Shown here piece after piece: positions 1-8,144 of a stretch of 64,000 nucleotides of DNA. The notes below the pieces were generated by a model that made no database searches, was not told where the DNA came from, and saw only the letters and a list, made by a program, of their open reading frames with translations. The first letter of the stretch is position 1; each line of letters begins with the position of its first letter. The DNA is from Planctomycetota bacterium (GTDB lineage: Bacteria; Planctomycetota; UBA8742; UBA2392): contig JACKIE010000002.1 in assembly GCA_020638635.1 (NCBI GenBank), forward strand, positions 124,001-188,000. Reading direction: 5' to 3'. Made by a program: the position numbers and the translations under genes.

Positions 1-19
1 CGGGAACGTGATGCGTGGG

Positions 20-145
20 CGCCATCCGGCCTGAAAGGCCGGTTCATCCGGGTGCAATGAACGGCCCTTTCAGGGCCGACATCCAAGGCCCCATTCCCAC
101 CCAAGACTTCGCCTTGGGCTGACAGAATGGCCCCTTCGGGGCCAC
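20..145. repeat. Array of four short palindromes
   Basis: Four perfect hairpins lie close together: stems at 26-32/36-42, 63-68/72-77, 100-105/113-118 and 129-134/138-143, most with loops of only a few bases. Such GC-rich palindromes are typical of REP-like intergenic repeats. The array abuts the remnant of a coding sequence that ends at 331, and an in-frame TGA lies at 32-34, so it probably inserted into or replaced the 5' part of that gene. Confidence 0.5.
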
Positions 146-331
146 AAGTACAACCGCAGCAACGGACACGACCAATACCACGTCGGAGCCGCCCCCGGAG
201 CAAGGGCCTACTTCGCCCGCTTCCCGTTCAAGGACATCATGTACGTCTTCTTCATGAACGTATTCGAAACCGGCAAAGCCCCCGAGTACGAACTCGCCCG
301 TGACCTAGAAGCGATTCTGCTGGCTGGGTGA
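146..331 (+). pseudogene. C-terminal remnant, possibly a serine hydrolase (beta-lactamase-like)
   Basis: Translating the frame that ends at TGA 329-331 gives about 60 residues with a plausible protein texture, including GAAPGARAYFARFP and a C-terminal amphipathic helix. The GxxPGxxxxFxRFP pattern recalls the last beta-strands of class C beta-lactamase-like serine hydrolases; this is a weak family guess. No start codon or ribosome binding site is visible, and upstream the frame runs into the palindrome array and a stop at 32. I read it as a truncated gene end. It is convergent with the protease-like gene that ends at 335. Confidence 0.35.
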
Positions 332-334
332 TGT

Positions 335-1234
335 TTACCGCTTCATCCGTCTGCCGTTGCGGCGAAGGAATGAATCAACAGACTTTTCAAGGTCTGGCGA
401 GATTTCGCTGAGTGCGTAAAGGACCGAAGGCCACTTTGTTCCACGAATGTACTCGTTACGGCAATAGGCAGTTTCCACGGCAACGACTTTGGCGTGACTG
501 GTAGGTGCCCAGACTTCGCCTTCTTCTGCCCCATGAACAGCCCATACTGAGCAACCACTGATTCCCTTTGGCGGCGGCAATCGGACTGCGCGGCCTTTGG
601 TATCGAAGCCATCTTCCATGTGCTTAATCAACAGGTAGTCCTGTTTGCGGTCGGCCGTGAAGGTCTCGGGAAGGTCGCCGGTGTGGATCGCCGTAACGTA
701 GCTCAGCGGTGTGCCCGTCAAACTAGTTCCAACATGTCGGGTCGTTGCCGCTGGAAATCCGAACACCATGTAGGGGGTATCGGGGTACTCGAGACTGACG
801 TTGCCCAACTGCAAGAAATGCCACGTCTTCTGGAGATCGGCGATCTCTGCCGGATTCAAGAACTCGTAGATTGAAACATCTGGGTCATTGCGTTCCTTCG
901 CTGAAGGATCGTTGTCATCCTTTGCTGAGTCGAGTCGATAGAGGTGCACATGAGGCAGCTGTATCTTGGCATTTTTTCGCCTCGACGTTGGTATTCCGTA
1001 TGCGAAGTCACTGTTAGCTGCCGCATCGCTGGCTAGGGCGTCCGTCACATGACCTGCCGTAATCAGGAAAAATCGAGCGTCAATCCTAAAGAGCGTGCCG
1101 GTTCCGTAGACTCCCGCGCTGCCAGCAAGTTCGCCAACGATTGGGACTGTGCAACTCTCCGCGTAGGCACGAGCGGCCACGAACATTGAGTACTGTTCGA
1201 TTTTGATTTGCGAGTCCGGCTTCTTTGCCGCCAT
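335..1234 (-). CDS. Trypsin-like serine peptidase domain protein
   Basis: A 299-residue protein with the pattern of the chymotrypsin-fold peptidases. GTGTLFRIDARFFLITAGHV places the catalytic His at H62, NDPDVSIYEF gives an Asp candidate (D119), and KGISGCSVW gives the GxSG nucleophile S226. There is no signal peptide, so it would act in the cytoplasm or be exported another way. The substrate cannot be told. It is transcribed away from the YgiQ gene's end, only about 26 bp downstream of it, so the two could share a transcript. An inactive peptidase-like sensor is possible, but the full triad favours an enzyme. Confidence 0.6.
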   Translation of the reverse strand: MAAKKPDSQIKIEQYSMFVAARAYAESCTVPIVGELAGSAGVYGTGTLFRIDARFFLITAGHVTDALASDAAANSDFAYGIPTSRRKNAKIQLPHVHLYRLDSAKDDNDPSAKERNDPDVSIYEFLNPAEIADLQKTWHFLQLGNVSLEYPDTPYMVFGFPAATTRHVGTSLTGTPLSYVTAIHTGDLPETFTADRKQDYLLIKHMEDGFDTKGRAVRLPPPKGISGCSVWAVHGAEEGEVWAPTSHAKVVAVETAYCRNEYIRGTKWPSVLYALSEISPDLEKSVDSFLRRNGRRMKR

Positions 1235-1260
1235 CGACCTTCTCCCAATCGAGGTTCAGG

Positions 1261-3825
1261 CTAACGGCGTTTCTTGCCCCTGTAGGGGTTGCCGCGCTTC
1301 TTCAGTGTTGCTGGGCCGCTACCGATGCCGGCGGGTCTTGCTGGGTTGTCGTCGTCCCAGTCTTCTTCGTTGCCGGGTTTCACCAGCGCGCCTTCGTGGT
1401 GGCCTATTAAATCCTTGCGGCCGGCTTCTCTCAGGGCCTTTCTTACTCGGCCGTGGAATTCGGGTTTGGTGAACTGCATCAGGGCTCGCTGGCGGCGCTT
1501 CTCGCGCATGGTGGTGGGGGTGTAGACGAACTCGCCGGTCTCCGGGTCGTGGCCGCTGTAGAACATGGCCGTGGCGGGCGTCATGGGCGTGGGGATGAAG
1601 TCCTGAACCTGCTCCGGGCTCCAGTTGTTTTTCTTGAAGTACTCGGCCAGGCGGATCTGCTCGTCCATGGTGCAGCCCGGGTGGCTGCTCACGAAGTAGG
1701 CCACCAGGTACTGCTCTTTGCCTACGCGTTTGCTGGCCTCAACGAAACGTTTCTTGAACTCCTCATATTTATGCAGGCCGGGCTTGCGCATGCGGGTCAG
1801 CACGTCGTCGCTGAGGTGCTCGGGCGCGACCTTCAGGTGGCCGCTGGTGTGGTGCGCGGCCAGGTTCTCGATGTAGGCGTCGCCCTGACCCTTGGTCGCC
1901 TTGTCGTCAATCAGCATGTCGTGGCGGATGCCGCTGGCGATGAAGGCCTTCTTCACGCCGGGTACCGCGCGTACGCGCTTGAGCATGTCCAGCTGCTTGT
2001 CCAGGTGCAGGCGCAGGGCCGGGCAGGGGTCGGGCAGCAGGCAGTCGCGGTCTTTGCAGGCACCCAAGGTCTGCTGCACGCTGCAGTAGTTGCCGTACAT
2101 GTTCGCCGTCGGGCCGCCCACGTCGCTGATGTAGCCCTTGAAGCTTGGCATGTGGGTGATGGCTTCCGCTTCCTGCACGATGCTCTCGGCCGAGCGCGAC
2201 TGGATGGTGCGGCCCTGGTGCATCCAGATCGCGCAGAAGGTGCAGCTGCCCATACAGCCGCGGTGGGTGACGATGCTGTGCTGGGTGGTCAGCCAGGCCG
2301 GCACCCCGCCCTGGGCCTCGTAGTCCGGGTGGGGCAGGCGTGTGTAGGGCAGGTCGTACCAGCGGTCGAGTTCTTCTTCAGATTGCAGCCGCGCCGGCGG
2401 CAGCTGGATCACGCTCAGCTTGCCGGTGCGCTGCACGACCGGGCGGCCGCGCACGGGGTCCTGCTGGTCGAAGATTTTCTTGAACGCGACGGCGTAGTTG
2501 CGGCGGTACGCGGGCACCTGCGCGGGGCCTTCTGTCTGGTGCTCCTGGACGCGATCGGCGGCCGCGATTTTGGATTTTGGATTTTGGATTTTGGATTCAA
2601 CTGTACCGCCTGCCGCCTGCTGCCTGCCGCCTGCCGCCTCGATGGGCGGCAGCAGCTCCTCGTGGTCAAGCGTGTAGACCGGCCGGCCGAAGCGTTCGAT
2701 GTACTCGGGCGCTTCCAGGAAGGCGGCGTCTTTCTTGACGAAGGCTGTGCCGCGCACGTCGGTGATTTGAGACAGCGGCTCGCCGCGGTTGAGCCTGTGG
2801 GCCAACTCGACGATCTGCGTCTCGCCCATGCCGAACACCAGCATGTCGGCGTTGCTGTCCAGCAGCACGCTGCGGCGCACTTTGTCGTCCCAGTAATCGT
2901 AGTGGCTGAAGCGGCGCTGGCTGGCTTCGATGCCGCCCACAATCACGGGCACCTTGCCGAATGCCCGGCGGATCATGTTGCAGTACACGATGGTCGCGCG
3001 CACCGGCCGTTTGCCCGGCTTGCCGCCCGGCGTGTAGGGGTCGTCGCTGCGCGGCAGCTTGTGCGCGGTGTACGCGTTGAGGTTGCTGTCCAGGTTGCCG
3101 GCCGAAACCAGGAAGGCCAGGCGCGGCTTGCCCAGCGCCTTGAAAGCTTCCGGGTCGGTGTAGTCCGGCTGTGACAGGATGCCGACCTTGAAGCCGGCCC
3201 ATTCCAGCACACGGCCGATCACGGCGTTGGCGAAGCTGGGATGGTCCACGTAGGCGTCACCGGTGACCAGCACGAAGTCGCATTGTTCCCAGCCGCGCGC
3301 GGCCATATCGGCGCGGGAAACGGGGAGGAACGAAAGGCGTGTTGCAGCGGCATGCGGCGTGAGGCGTGAGGCGTGAGTTGCAGTTCCTGCCTCCTGCCTC
3401 CCACCTCCTGCCTCCTGCAGGTATTCCGCCGCCAGCTTCGCCGCGTACTCTTGCGCGGCTGCGGCCTTGGCTTGCAGGTCGGTTTCATTCGCGCTGCCGA
3501 AGCGGCCCTGGGTGCGCAGGAAGCGCTGAATGGCGTCTTCGTCTGCAGTGACCAGGGGCTCGCCCTTGCCGGCCTGCAGGCGCTCGCGCTCGGCCTTCAG
3601 CCAGGCGCGGTTCAGCTCAGCCTGCTGTGCGCGCTTGCCTTCCGGTACGGCGTGGCCTTCGGGCGTGACCTTGCCGGTCAGCAGGTCCACCTTGTCTACG
3701 TGGCCGCCGCGCTCGTAGCGGTCGAGAATCTCGCCGGGGCGCTTGCGGTAGGCATCTTCGGAGTGGTCACCGGCCGCGGGTTGCAGCCTGGCATGCAGGC
3801 GGTGTTCGCCTTCTGGCTTGCTCAT
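1261..3825 (-). CDS. ygiQ: YgiQ/UPF0313 family radical SAM protein with two repeat-derived insertions
   Basis: The 854-residue product carries the radical SAM cluster motif in HRGCMGSCTFCAIW (CxxxCxxC) and the YgiQ hallmarks FLPVSRADM and LVTGDAYVDHPSFANAV. Family members use a 4Fe-4S cluster and S-adenosylmethionine; their reaction is unknown. YgiQ usually begins near FLPVSRADM, so this protein has an N-terminal extension of about 170 residues. Two low-complexity inserts are encoded by heptanucleotide repeats (3356-3420 and 2566-2640): one in the extension, the other inside the core before the cysteine motif. Both keep the frame. The ATG at 3825 has a purine-rich GGAAGGG a few bases upstream. 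The insert-bearing protein may still fold, because both tracts are polar and surface-like. Confidence 0.9.
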   Translation of the reverse strand: MSKPEGEHRLHARLQPAAGDHSEDAYRKRPGEILDRYERGGHVDKVDLLTGKVTPEGHAVPEGKRAQQAELNRAWLKAERERLQAGKGEPLVTADEDAIQRFLRTQGRFGSANETDLQAKAAAAQEYAAKLAAEYLQEAGGGRQEAGTATHASRLTPHAAATRLSFLPVSRADMAARGWEQCDFVLVTGDAYVDHPSFANAVIGRVLEWAGFKVGILSQPDYTDPEAFKALGKPRLAFLVSAGNLDSNLNAYTAHKLPRSDDPYTPGGKPGKRPVRATIVYCNMIRRAFGKVPVIVGGIEASQRRFSHYDYWDDKVRRSVLLDSNADMLVFGMGETQIVELAHRLNRGEPLSQITDVRGTAFVKKDAAFLEAPEYIERFGRPVYTLDHEELLPPIEAAGGRQQAAGGTVESKIQNPKSKIAAADRVQEHQTEGPAQVPAYRRNYAVAFKKIFDQQDPVRGRPVVQRTGKLSVIQLPPARLQSEEELDRWYDLPYTRLPHPDYEAQGGVPAWLTTQHSIVTHRGCMGSCTFCAIWMHQGRTIQSRSAESIVQEAEAITHMPSFKGYISDVGGPTANMYGNYCSVQQTLGACKDRDCLLPDPCPALRLHLDKQLDMLKRVRAVPGVKKAFIASGIRHDMLIDDKATKGQGDAYIENLAAHHTSGHLKVAPEHLSDDVLTRMRKPGLHKYEEFKKRFVEASKRVGKEQYLVAYFVSSHPGCTMDEQIRLAEYFKKNNWSPEQVQDFIPTPMTPATAMFYSGHDPETGEFVYTPTTMREKRRQRALMQFTKPEFHGRVRKALREAGRKDLIGHHEGALVKPGNEEDWDDDNPARPAGIGSGPATLKKRGNPYRGKKRR
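2566..2640. repeat. Heptanucleotide tandem repeats inside ygiQ
   Basis: Four exact copies of GATTTTG (2566-2593) are followed, after a short spacer, by about four imperfect copies of the heptamer CCTGCCG (about 2607-2640). On the coding strand they encode a stretch including ESKIQNPKSKI and AAGGRQQAAGG, which lies in the middle of an otherwise conserved family. Confidence 0.8.
3356..3420. repeat. Second heptanucleotide repeat tract inside ygiQ
   Basis: Three exact copies of GGCGTGA (3356-3376) are followed by five copies of CCTGCCT or close variants (3386-3420). They encode a low-complexity Gln/Gly/His/Arg segment in the N-terminal extension of the radical SAM protein. The unit length matches the tract at 2566-2640, although the units differ in sequence. 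Confidence 0.8.
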
Positions 3826-3927
3826 CTCAGTCCCTTCCGGGCATCTTTAGCGCAGCAGCCGGCAATTCCGACCCGCGCTGGACCGACCTGCTTCCGCAGG
3901 CCCTTCAGGCCGCTAGAGTAGTGAAGA

Positions 3928-4602
3928 ATGAGCGAACCACAAGCACACGACTTCCCTCGCGAAGAGACGACCGAGTTTTTGGAAGCGTTTCTGGACGGCA
4001 TCCTGCACGAGGGTTTGACCCAGCCACTTGAGCGCTGGTTCAACTCCCGCCAGGGCGCATGCGCCGATGCCGCGCGGGCCTGGCATGCTGCCTTGGCGCG
4101 GGGCGAGACACCAGAGACTTCGCTTGCCGCGCTTCAGCCGCCGTTTCCCGCGCCGGTGGGGGAGCTGTTGCTGGAAGGCTGCAAGACCGGCGAACTGGAC
4201 TACGTGGTCGAGGACATGCTGGCTGCGCTCAAGCTGGGCGGCGGGCGCATCGCCCTCGAAAGCCTGTTGGCCTACTACCGCGCGCGCCGCCCGGGCACCA
4301 GCGTCTGCGTCGGCTGCATCGAGCGCGAGATCGAACGCTTGCTGCGCCGCGCGGCGGCCGAGGACGCCCACGAAGTCAGCCTGCGCTGGGACCCGGCCGG
4401 CTACATGGAGCAGCGTTACTTCGGGCCGTACGTGGTGACGGTGCGCCAGCCCTCACGCCAGTCAGTGGTGGAAGCTATCCGCACGCGCCTGCAGGGCGGA
4501 GGCACAGTCGCGCCGGGCATCCTGGCCGAGGCCACCGAAGAAACCGGGCAGTATGTGCTGACCGGGGGCGAAGCCGCCTTGCGTGTTCGCATCGAAGGCT
4601 GA
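3928..4602 (+). CDS. Hypothetical protein with faint type II secretion GspF/GspE-like segments
   Basis: A 224-residue soluble protein I do not firmly recognise. Residues about 70-105 (PPFPAPVGELLLEGCKTGEL and on) resemble the GspF/PilC cytoplasmic helical domain, in which a Pro pair is followed by a G.ETG.L pattern. The C-terminal half loosely resembles the N-terminal domain of GspE/PilB ATPases. No ATPase motifs, membrane segments or other secretion genes are nearby. It may be an orphan accessory factor or simply an unrelated helical protein. It lies upstream of ffh on the same strand, divergent from ygiQ. Confidence 0.4.
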   Translation: MSEPQAHDFPREETTEFLEAFLDGILHEGLTQPLERWFNSRQGACADAARAWHAALARGETPETSLAALQPPFPAPVGELLLEGCKTGELDYVVEDMLAALKLGGGRIALESLLAYYRARRPGTSVCVGCIEREIERLLRRAAAEDAHEVSLRWDPAGYMEQRYFGPYVVTVRQPSRQSVVEAIRTRLQGGGTVAPGILAEATEETGQYVLTGGEAALRVRIEG

Positions 4603-4668
4603 ACCTTGGGGCTGGAAAGCTGCACGCAGTTGCTACACTGCGCGGCCTGACGCAGGACGAAGGAAAGC

Positions 4669-6138
4669 ATGTTCGACAACATCTCCAGCCGCTTCACCGA
4701 CCTTTGGCGCAAGCTTTCGGGCTCTGACAAGATTACCGAGGAAAACGTCACCGAGGCCGTGCGCGCCATCCGCACAGCGCTGCTTGAGGCCGACGTCAGC
4801 CTGAAGGTCGCCAAGAATTTCACCGAGCGCGTGCGCGAAAAGGCCCTGGGCGCGGAAGTGCTGCAGGGAGTTCGCCCCGGTGAGCAGTTCGTCAAGATCG
4901 TCCACGACGAGCTGATTCGCATGATGCAGGAGGAAGGCACGGTCGATGAGCAGGGCCGCGCCAAGATGAAGTTCCGCAGCGACCGGCCGACGGTGATCCT
5001 GATGGCCGGCCTGCAGGGCGCGGGCAAAACCACTACCTGCGGCAAGCTCGCCCTGTACCTGAAGCAGAAATACAAGAAGAACCCCATGCTGGTTGCCGCC
5101 GACCTTCAGCGTCCCGCGGCCGTGGACCAGCTTGAAGTGGTGGGCAAGGGTATCGGCATGTCGGTGTTTGCCGACCGCACCGCATCGCCGCCCGATGTCT
5201 GCGCCCGCGCGGTCACCGAGGCGAAGAAGAAGGGGCACGACGTTGTCATTCTCGACACCGCCGGCCGTCTGCACGTTGACGACGCCCTGATGAAGGAAGT
5301 GCAGGACATCGCGCGGCGCACCCAGCCCGACGAAGTCTTCTTCGTGTGCGACGGCATGACCGGCCAGGACGCCGTGAAATCGGCCAAGGCCTTTGACGAA
5401 CAGCTGCCCTTGACCGGCGCGATCCTCACCAAGCTGGACGGCGACAGCCGGGGCGGCGCCGTAATGACGGTGCGCGCCATCACCGGCAAGCCCATCCGCT
5501 TCATCGGCGTCAGCGAGAAAATGGACGGCTTGGAAGTGTTCCACGCTGACCGCATCGCCGGCCGCATCCTGGGCATGGGCGACGTGGTCAGCCTGGTGGA
5601 GAAGGCCCAAAGCGCGATCAATGAGGAGCAGGCACTCGAGCTTGAGCAGAAACTGCTGGAGGACGAGTTCACGCTCGAGGATTTCCTGCAGCAGATCAAG
5701 GCAATCCGCAAGATGGGCCCCATGCAGGACCTGCTGAAGATGATCCCCGGCGCTCAGGACCTGCCGCTGGACCAGGTCAACGAACGCGGCCTGGACCACG
5801 TCGAAGCGATCATCTTGTCCATGACGCCCAAGGAGCGGCGCTTGCCCGAGCAGTTGAACCTTTCACGCAAGCGCCGCATCGCAGCGGGGTCCGGCCGCAG
5901 CCAGGACGAGCTGAACCGCCTGCTGAAAAGCTTCGAGCAGATGCGCGAGATGGTGCAGGGGCTGAAAAGCCAGGGCCTGATGGGCAAGGCCGCCGCCTGG
6001 AAGCTGGGGCGCGATAAGAAGAAGGCCGCCAAGCAGCAGATGAAAGCGATCAAGTCTTCGAAGAAACGGGCCAAGGCGAACGTCAGACGAGCGGCCGGCG
6101 ACATGGCCGCCTTCCGGCGTGAATTCAATCTGGACTAG
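4669..6138 (+). CDS. ffh: Signal recognition particle protein Ffh (SRP54)
   Basis: The GTPase of the bacterial signal recognition particle binds 4.5S RNA and signal peptides as they leave the ribosome, then docks to FtsY at the membrane. The 489-residue product has the N-domain helices (1-95) and the G domain with P-loop GLQGAGKTTT (114-123). It also has ILDTAGRL (194-201) and TKLDGDSRGG, and a methionine-rich M domain from about 325 with GPMQDLLKMIPG and the SGRSQDELNRLL RNA-binding helix. Length is slightly above the usual 450 because of a Lys/Arg-rich tail. The 3' end overlaps the convergent toxin gene by 4 bp. Confidence 0.97.
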   Translation: MFDNISSRFTDLWRKLSGSDKITEENVTEAVRAIRTALLEADVSLKVAKNFTERVREKALGAEVLQGVRPGEQFVKIVHDELIRMMQEEGTVDEQGRAKMKFRSDRPTVILMAGLQGAGKTTTCGKLALYLKQKYKKNPMLVAADLQRPAAVDQLEVVGKGIGMSVFADRTASPPDVCARAVTEAKKKGHDVVILDTAGRLHVDDALMKEVQDIARRTQPDEVFFVCDGMTGQDAVKSAKAFDEQLPLTGAILTKLDGDSRGGAVMTVRAITGKPIRFIGVSEKMDGLEVFHADRIAGRILGMGDVVSLVEKAQSAINEEQALELEQKLLEDEFTLEDFLQQIKAIRKMGPMQDLLKMIPGAQDLPLDQVNERGLDHVEAIILSMTPKERRLPEQLNLSRKRRIAAGSGRSQDELNRLLKSFEQMREMVQGLKSQGLMGKAAAWKLGRDKKKAAKQQMKAIKSSKKRAKANVRRAAGDMAAFRREFNLD

Positions 6139-6437
6139 CCCGGACGGAGTCGGCGCTTCCATACTTCGGGATTGCGATGGGAGTGGATTACCGCGATCAC
6201 CTCGATAGTGGTAGCCTCTTCCACGAAAGTGATCATGTATGGAAACCGGCGGAGTAAGGCTCGCCGCGCGCCTTCCTCGACTTCTGGGTAACTACTTGGT
6301 CTTTCGGCGATCCTTGCCGAGGTCGCCCTGAACTCATTCAACAAGTCATCACCCAAGCCAGGAAGCTTGGATTCGTACCAATGGTCCGCGTCTGCCAAGT
6401 CGAGAAAGGCAGCGTCCTGAAGATGGACCGGTTTCAA
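6135..6437 (-). CDS. RelE/ParE superfamily toxin
   Basis: A 100-residue protein with the RelE/ParE fold pattern: an N-terminal helix pair (LDLADADHWYESKLPGLGDD), then a basic beta-sheet with RFPYMITFVEE and a final strand IEVIAVIHSHRNPEVWKRR. The superfamily includes mRNA interferases acting on the ribosome and gyrase poisons; IAVIHxxRxPxxW favours the ParE side. The likely start is TTG at 6437, which overlaps the antitoxin stop by 4 bp (TTGA), a sign of translational coupling. Confidence 0.85.
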   Translation of the reverse strand: MKPVHLQDAAFLDLADADHWYESKLPGLGDDLLNEFRATSARIAERPSSYPEVEEGARRALLRRFPYMITFVEEATTIEVIAVIHSHRNPEVWKRRLRPG

Positions 6438-6646
6438 TGGCGGCCTGCTCTGATTTCGTCAAGCGCCTGCTCGATGGGCTTGCCGGGCGCGGGATTCCGC
6501 CGATACTCCTGCAGGCGGTCGCGTATCAAGCGGTGCTGTGATTCCGAGAGTGAAACGTCTTGCGGAGTTTCCGCCAGGCTTTCACAGAGCAACTCCAGAA
6601 GGGCGAGTTTTTCAGCGGTGCTCAGTCTTTCGATGCTTGGAATCAT
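6434..6646 (-). CDS. Antitoxin of a RelE/ParE-type module (addiction module component family)
   Basis: A 70-residue acidic, helical protein starting MIPSIERLSTAEKLALLELL, which matches the short addiction-module component family typically paired with ParE-like toxins. The ATG at 6646 is preferred over an upstream start at 6706 because the conserved family begins here. It lies directly upstream of the toxin and overlaps it by 4 bp. By analogy, the antitoxin binds and neutralises the toxin; many of these short forms lack an obvious DNA-binding domain, and I see none. Confidence 0.8.
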   Translation of the reverse strand: MIPSIERLSTAEKLALLELLCESLAETPQDVSLSESQHRLIRDRLQEYRRNPAPGKPIEQALDEIRAGRH

Positions 6647-6735
6647 GTGGACTAGTCTATCAGACCCGCAATCCCCGATGAAGCCTGAGTTGCGCAGGTC
6701 TGGCAAACCGTTCAGGGCCGGGCATACTTTGCGTC

Positions 6736-7953
6736 GTGAACGACGCCCGACGCACCGAGAAGATTTTCCAGGAGGCCTTCGAAAGCCAGGATTTCTTTTT
6801 GCTGCTCGAGGCCGACCGGCACATCACCATGGCGAGCTCTCGCCTGCGCGTGCTGAAGTACATCAACCCTTCCAACAGCAGCGAGGTCGCGCGCGCCTAC
6901 ATCACCCGTGAAAAGACGCCGCGCAACAACCCGCGCTACCGATACCGCGAGCTGCAGTTCGACCCCGAGCACACCAAGGTCGAGCTGCTGAACCTGCCGA
7001 TCGTGGACTCCGAGCTGGGGCGTATTTACCGCGCCAAGCGCGACGAGGTGTTCAACACCATCTGCATGCTGGAAAGCCGCAACACGCCGGAGTTTCTTGA
7101 CAGGTCAAGACTGCTGTTCGGCACCGCCGACAAGAAGACGCTCAACAAGGCAGAGGAATGGCTGAAGCTGGAGCCCGAGCCCGAGGAACCCAACCAGCTC
7201 GACGCCCGCGAGGCCAAGGCCAAGCTGGACGCCATCGTGCGCAAGCAGCGCTTCCTGTGCAGCGTGCGCGTGCGCACCTACCTGTCATCCGACGCCGCGG
7301 CCGGCGAACTTTCCGTGGCGTTGCGTAAAGGCGCCACCTACAGCGCCAACGACATCGCCAGCCTGGGCGTGCATGAAGTGCAGACCCACGTGCTGCGCAC
7401 CCGCAACGGCGAGATGCAGCCTTTCCGGGCCTTGTTCTTCCACGGCTTCCCGCGCGTGGACCTTCCGGCCTCGGGTTACCTGGCCACGGAGGAAGGACTC
7501 GCCACCTTCAACGAGGAACTGGCCGGCGTGCTGAGTAACCGGCGCCGGCGCCTGCTGGCGGGGCGCGTGAAGGCCGTGTACCTGATGGACAAGGAAGAGC
7601 TCAGCTTTGGCGAAATCTTCAACGTGCTGGTGCAGCAGCACAAGTTCACGAAGGCGGAGGCCTACGCCATCTGCGAGCGCGTGTTCCGCGGCGGCGGCTA
7701 CACCAAGGACCACATCTATTTCTTCGGCTACGAGCAGGTGAAGGAACTGTGGCAGACCAGCCCCGAGGATTTCGAGATCCTGTACATGGGCAAGCTGGGC
7801 GTCGCACACATCCCCATCGTCAAGCGCCTGTACAAGAACGGCCAAGGCATCCTGTACCCCGCCCGCTACATGCCCCTCTTCTTCACCGGCCTGCCCGCCG
7901 AGGTTCGCGCCCGCCTGCCGATCGAGACAGCGGAAGAAGACCGCACGGATTGA
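6736..7953 (+). CDS. DUF1704 / QEGLA-motif family putative metallopeptidase
   Basis: A 405-residue protein with HEVQTH at 213-218 and TEEGLA at 251-256, the two signatures of the DUF1704 family (called flavohemoglobin expression-modulating QEGLA motif proteins in bacteria). Eukaryotic relatives (MATCAP/KIAA0895) are zinc tyrosine carboxypeptidases; the HExxxH pair and the downstream Glu would bind zinc here too. The bacterial substrate is unknown. GTG at 6736 is the likely start. The gene is divergent from the toxin-antitoxin pair and is followed after about 190 bp by trpS. Confidence 0.85.
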   Translation: MNDARRTEKIFQEAFESQDFFLLLEADRHITMASSRLRVLKYINPSNSSEVARAYITREKTPRNNPRYRYRELQFDPEHTKVELLNLPIVDSELGRIYRAKRDEVFNTICMLESRNTPEFLDRSRLLFGTADKKTLNKAEEWLKLEPEPEEPNQLDAREAKAKLDAIVRKQRFLCSVRVRTYLSSDAAAGELSVALRKGATYSANDIASLGVHEVQTHVLRTRNGEMQPFRALFFHGFPRVDLPASGYLATEEGLATFNEELAGVLSNRRRRLLAGRVKAVYLMDKEELSFGEIFNVLVQQHKFTKAEAYAICERVFRGGGYTKDHIYFFGYEQVKELWQTSPEDFEILYMGKLGVAHIPIVKRLYKNGQGILYPARYMPLFFTGLPAEVRARLPIETAEEDRTD

Positions 7954-8144
7954 AACCCTCGAACGTATTTGGGTATGAGGACCGCTATGCGTACGCAGAA
8001 AACATCCACCCGCTCCTGGCGCCGCGCCATCTGAACCGGCGCCCGTTTTCGTTGCATGATTCGCGGCTGCCGGTTGCACAACGGCGGCCGCGAGTATTAG
8101 TTGGGCGCGGCACTGACTGACCGGGAATGAAACGGGGCACGACC

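Noticed and set aside
20..145. CRISPR-like repeated hairpins at the left edge
   Set aside because: The four palindromes differ from one another in sequence and spacing, and there are no regular spacers or cas genes.
1453..3174. A 573-codon open frame on the plus strand, antisense to ygiQ
   Set aside because: It mirrors the conserved minus-strand gene, is rich in Ala/Val/His/Arg as expected for GC-rich antisense frames and has no family pattern or ribosome binding site.
4602..4669. A sigma-70 promoter upstream of ffh
   Set aside because: TACACT at 4634 could be a -10, but no -35-like hexamer lies at a suitable spacing.
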